Shown piece after piece: positions 31,161 through 33,612 of a stretch of DNA of 33,612 bases. The notes below the pieces were generated by a model. It was not told the origin of the DNA. It did no database searches and worked only from the letters and a program-made list of their open reading frames with translations. Every line of letters begins with the position of its first letter. Within the stretch, counting starts at the first letter, position 1. This DNA is from an uncultured bacterium. GTDB lineage: Bacteria; Cloacimonadota; Cloacimonadia; Cloacimonadales; Cloacimonadaceae. A program made the translations under genes and the position numbers. The DNA lies in NCBI GenBank assembly GCA_937960795.1, contig CALGPA010000105.1, positions 1 through 33,612 of the forward strand, read 5' to 3'.

Positions 31161-33296
31161 ATGATAGAGAGGAAAGTATTAGCTGAATACCGTTACGGCC
31201 TAAAGCCCATTGAAAAAGGCTACAACCGCCGCACCCTATATGTGAATGTCGGCTCCAAGGAAATCAAAGAAAAGCCCGTCTCCGACATGATGATCGACAA
31301 GTTTGTCGGCGGGAAAGGATTTGACTTATATCTGATGTGGCAGGGTGTCAAGGACGACACAAAGTGGAACGATCCGGAAAACGAGATCTGCATCTCCTTC
31401 GGCCCACTGTGTGGAAACACCTCATACCCCGGCAGTGGAAAATCCATCGTCACCACCATCTCCCCGCTCACCGGCATCCCCGTGGATTGCAACGTCGGCG
31501 GACACTTTGGCCCCTACACCAAGTTTGCCGGTTTTGACGCACTGGAGCTACAAGGCAAAGCCGATGAGGATGTCATCGTCTATATCGATGGCGACAAGGG
31601 CATTGTGAAGATCCTCACCGCTCCGGATGAGCATATCAACAGCCACGTTTTGGCAGAAGAGCTGCATCGTGAATTTGCCGAAGCAGAAGGCAAAGAGCAG
31701 TCCATCTCCGTGGTCTCCAGTGGTGAAGCAGCCGAAAATGTGCTCATCACATGCCTAAACTTCTCATTTTGGGACAAACGCCGCAAAGTGGCACGTCTGA
31801 AACAGGCAGGCCGCGGCGGCACCGGAACCGTCTTCCGCGACAAAGGCATCAAAGCCTTGGTCGTCAAGTATTCAGGACTCAAAGTGGATACAAACAATCC
31901 CGAAGACTTGCCCACTCTGCAAAAGACCGGACTCAAACTCCACAAAGAGATCGAAGCCGGGGACGACACTCAATGCCGCATGCACCAAGTAGGCACCGCT
32001 CACCTGATGGAGATCATGAACGACTACGATCTCCTGCCTATTCGCAACTTCAAATATGGCCAAATGCCGGAAGCTGAAGGCCTGCATTCCCGTGAATTTA
32101 CCAAGCTCTTCACCCAGGGCATGGCGGATGGATGTTGGTATGGCTGCTCGCTCTCATGCTGCAAAGCAGTGGACAATTTCAAGCCCCGCACGGGACCCTA
32201 TAAGGGGCAGCCCGTTACTGTGGACGGTCCGGAATATGAGACCGCTGCAGGATGTGGCTCAAACATCTGCGTCTGGGATCCCAAAGACGTGGTGGAGATC
32301 AATTTCTATTGCGATACCTATGGCGTGGACACCATTTCTTTCGGCACCAGCGTCGCTTTTGCCATGGAATGCTATGAAAATGGCATCTTAAGCAAAGAAC
32401 GCACAGGTGGCTTGGATTTGAGCTGGGGAAATGCCGACGCGGCTTTGGAGCTCTTGCATCAAATGGCACGCGGAGAAGGATTTGGCGTGATCGTCGGTCA
32501 AGGCGTTCGTCGCATGAAAAAATACTTTGCCGAAGAGTATAATGCAGATCCCAAATTCCTCCAAGACATCGGAATGGAAGCTAAAGGACTGGAATATTCC
32601 CAATATATGAGCAAAGAATCCCTCGCTCAACAAGGCGGATATACCCTCGCTCTCAAAGGCCCGCAACATGATGAAGCTTGGCTGATCTTTATGGACATGG
32701 TAAACAACCACATCCCCACCTTCAAAGATAAAGCCGAAGCGCTGCACTATTTCCCGATGTTCCGCACCTGGTTTGGTCTCCAAGGACTATGCAAATTGCC
32801 CTGGAACGATATCGAGCCGGCAGATAATGCGCAGACCGATGAACCCGCCAAAGTCCCGGAACACGTCCAAAACTATGTGGATATCTACAAAGCCATTACC
32901 GGCAGACCCATGGATAAAAAAGAGATGATCCGCCAAAGCGAAAGAGTATACACCTTCCAAAAACTCTTCTGCATGAGAATGGGTGGAGGCCGTCGCCAAG
33001 ATGATCTGCCGCCATACCGCGCAGTCGGACCCGTGACCGAGGAAGAGTATCTCTCCCGCCAAGAACGCTATGACAATCTCCTCAAAGAGAAGATCGGAGT
33101 GGATCCCACGGGTAAGAGCACAGCCGAAAAGATGGAGATCACTCGCAAATATCGCGAAGATCAATATCAACAGCTCATCGATGCCGTTTACGAACGCAAA
33201 GGATGGACCAAAGATGGCGTGCCAACTCTGGATTACATCCGTGAGATTAAGATGGACATCCCGGAAGTGCTAGAAACCCTCAAACGCTTCCAATAA
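31161..33296 (+). CDS. Tungsten-containing aldehyde:ferredoxin oxidoreductase family protein
   Basis: The 711-residue protein has the N-terminal AOR domain that binds bis-pterin tungsten cofactor (FGPLCGNTSYPGSGK, SPLTGIPVDCNVGGHFG, FAGFDALELQGKA, GRGGTGTVFRDKGIKA) and the C-terminal helical domains. The iron-sulfur ligand region reads CWYGCSLSCC (Cys325, 329, 333, 334), spacing Cx3Cx3C, with Cys544 (GLCKLPWND) as the likely fourth ligand; classical Pyrococcus AOR has Cx2Cx3C. The FKPRTGPYKGQPVTVDGPEYETAAG segment resembles the BamB/YdhV-like branch. It probably oxidises an aldehyde, or runs a low-potential reduction, with the adjacent ferredoxin as partner. The substrate is unknown. Confidence 0.93.
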   Translation: MIERKVLAEYRYGLKPIEKGYNRRTLYVNVGSKEIKEKPVSDMMIDKFVGGKGFDLYLMWQGVKDDTKWNDPENEICISFGPLCGNTSYPGSGKSIVTTISPLTGIPVDCNVGGHFGPYTKFAGFDALELQGKADEDVIVYIDGDKGIVKILTAPDEHINSHVLAEELHREFAEAEGKEQSISVVSSGEAAENVLITCLNFSFWDKRRKVARLKQAGRGGTGTVFRDKGIKALVVKYSGLKVDTNNPEDLPTLQKTGLKLHKEIEAGDDTQCRMHQVGTAHLMEIMNDYDLLPIRNFKYGQMPEAEGLHSREFTKLFTQGMADGCWYGCSLSCCKAVDNFKPRTGPYKGQPVTVDGPEYETAAGCGSNICVWDPKDVVEINFYCDTYGVDTISFGTSVAFAMECYENGILSKERTGGLDLSWGNADAALELLHQMARGEGFGVIVGQGVRRMKKYFAEEYNADPKFLQDIGMEAKGLEYSQYMSKESLAQQGGYTLALKGPQHDEAWLIFMDMVNNHIPTFKDKAEALHYFPMFRTWFGLQGLCKLPWNDIEPADNAQTDEPAKVPEHVQNYVDIYKAITGRPMDKKEMIRQSERVYTFQKLFCMRMGGGRRQDDLPPYRAVGPVTEEEYLSRQERYDNLLKEKIGVDPTGKSTAEKMEITRKYREDQYQQLIDAVYERKGWTKDGVPTLDYIREIKMDIPEVLETLKRFQ

Positions 33297-33317
33297 AAAC
33301 ATAAGACCAGATTAATG

Positions 33318-33344
33318 GCCTGCTCCTTATGGGGCAGGCTTTTT
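33318..33344 (+). terminator. Rho-independent terminator of the ferredoxin/AOR operon
   Basis: GCCTGC-T-CC (33318-33326), loop TTAT, GG-G-GCAGGC (33331-33339), then five T residues. It starts 21 bases after the AOR stop. Confidence 0.88.
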
Positions 33345-33416
33345 CGATATTATCCGCGATATCCCCGCTCTTTCCGGAAATATTTGAGCTTGGTTTACAC
33401 TTTTTGGGAGAAACGC

Positions 33417-33506
33417 GTAAGTCCTTATCTTCTCACCCCTTGCACGCTCGACCGGTGAGCGACCGGTGAGGGGGGCATGAGCGAGCCATATTTTGCAAGC
33501 ACTTAG
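33417..33506 (+). repeat. ~90 bp dispersed element, copy 3
   Basis: This copy starts GTAAGTCCTTATCTT and ends TTTTGCAAGCACTTAG. The first base departs from the inverted terminus of copy 2, but the internal duplicated CGACCGGTGAG is exact. No heptad array lies upstream; the ~33-base repeat unit follows within 20 bases, so only part of the composite arrangement is kept here. Confidence 0.85.
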
Positions 33507-33523
33507 CAATAGCAAAATTGGGC

Positions 33524-33559
33524 AGTCATTCCATATCTTCACTACCAGCTTATATTACT
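33524..33559 (+). repeat. Single unit of the ~33-base repeat
   Basis: AGTCATTCC, then ATATCTTCACTACCAGC and a TTATATTACTA tail, matching the tandem units at 19829-19895 in order and spacing. Confidence 0.55.
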
Positions 33560-33612
33560 AACTGATCTTTCCTAGGTGTCTAAGCTCCTGGGTGGCAGTA
33601 ATTTAGGTAAAA

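Larger units (their letters stand above)
33297..33612. other. Gene-free 3' end with terminator and repeats
   Basis: No gene is visible after the AOR stop. The stretch holds the operon terminator, copy 3 of the ~90 bp element and one unit of the ~33-base repeat. A 71-residue open frame crosses it on the minus strand but only translates the repeat and lacks a ribosome binding site. Confidence 0.75.

Noticed and set aside
31751..32077. A 108-codon frame inside the AOR gene
   Set aside because: It is a shadow frame on the same strand within a complete, well-conserved enzyme gene.
33327..33542. A 71-codon open frame on the minus strand at the window end
   Set aside because: Its coding potential comes from the repeat element; no start signal or domain is visible.

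Overview
This window looks like a stretch of chromosome from an anaerobic, Gram-negative, uncultured-lineage bacterium of the FCB group, most plausibly Candidatus Cloacimonadota. That placement is inference. It rests on exported proteins that end in the FCB-type C-terminal sorting/FlgD-like domain (NPFNP motif, final RKMVLSK), on a dockerin-like segment, on beta-barrel proteins ending in Phe, on an Nqr-type sodium-pumping complex, and on an aldehyde:ferredoxin-oxidoreductase-family enzyme with a polyferredoxin partner. Starts are mostly ATG with AGGAG-like ribosome binding sites. No phage, plasmid, insertion-sequence or CRISPR genes were recognised.

Layout. Positions 1-562 hold no gene but are densely packed with short tandem repeats (period 7, usually four units) and one copy of a ~90 bp dispersed element. 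From 563 to 22123 every gene is on the minus strand. Read in transcription order (right to left) these are: a cold-shock protein; a YgiQ-family radical SAM protein; a repeat-rich, gene-free island (19410-20188); an operon of acyl-CoA synthetase, THUMP-type RNA methyltransferase, orphan solute-binding protein, EamA transporter, secG and tRNA-Leu, closed by a strong terminator; a large exported multi-domain protein; the nqrBCDEF operon with a small unknown gene coupled to its end; a 58-residue zinc-ribbon protein; ksgA; an outer-membrane protein; the SRP RNA gene; an M14 carboxypeptidase interrupted by an in-frame stop; and two small lipoproteins (DUF192 and YibQ-like).

At about 22.2 kb the direction flips at a divergent promoter region. 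The plus-strand genes are a single-domain response regulator, a GNAT-fold protein and ddl, followed closely by three exported proteins (unknown, FecR-domain, large beta-barrel). A terminator follows, then a CHASE2-adenylate cyclase, then a well-formed promoter driving a four-cluster ferredoxin and a tungsten AOR-family enzyme, closed by a terminator. The last ~270 bp carry a third copy of the dispersed element.

How the genes fit together. The Nqr complex and the AOR/ferredoxin pair fit ferredoxin- and NADH-linked anaerobic energy metabolism with a sodium gradient. The FecR/beta-barrel/CHASE2-cyclase block looks like an envelope-sensing, cyclic-nucleotide signalling locus and is the best candidate here for an undescribed system. 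The most unusual DNA-level structure is the pairing of heptad arrays with the ~90 bp terminal-inverted-repeat element, seen in the same relative order in two islands almost 20 kb apart.
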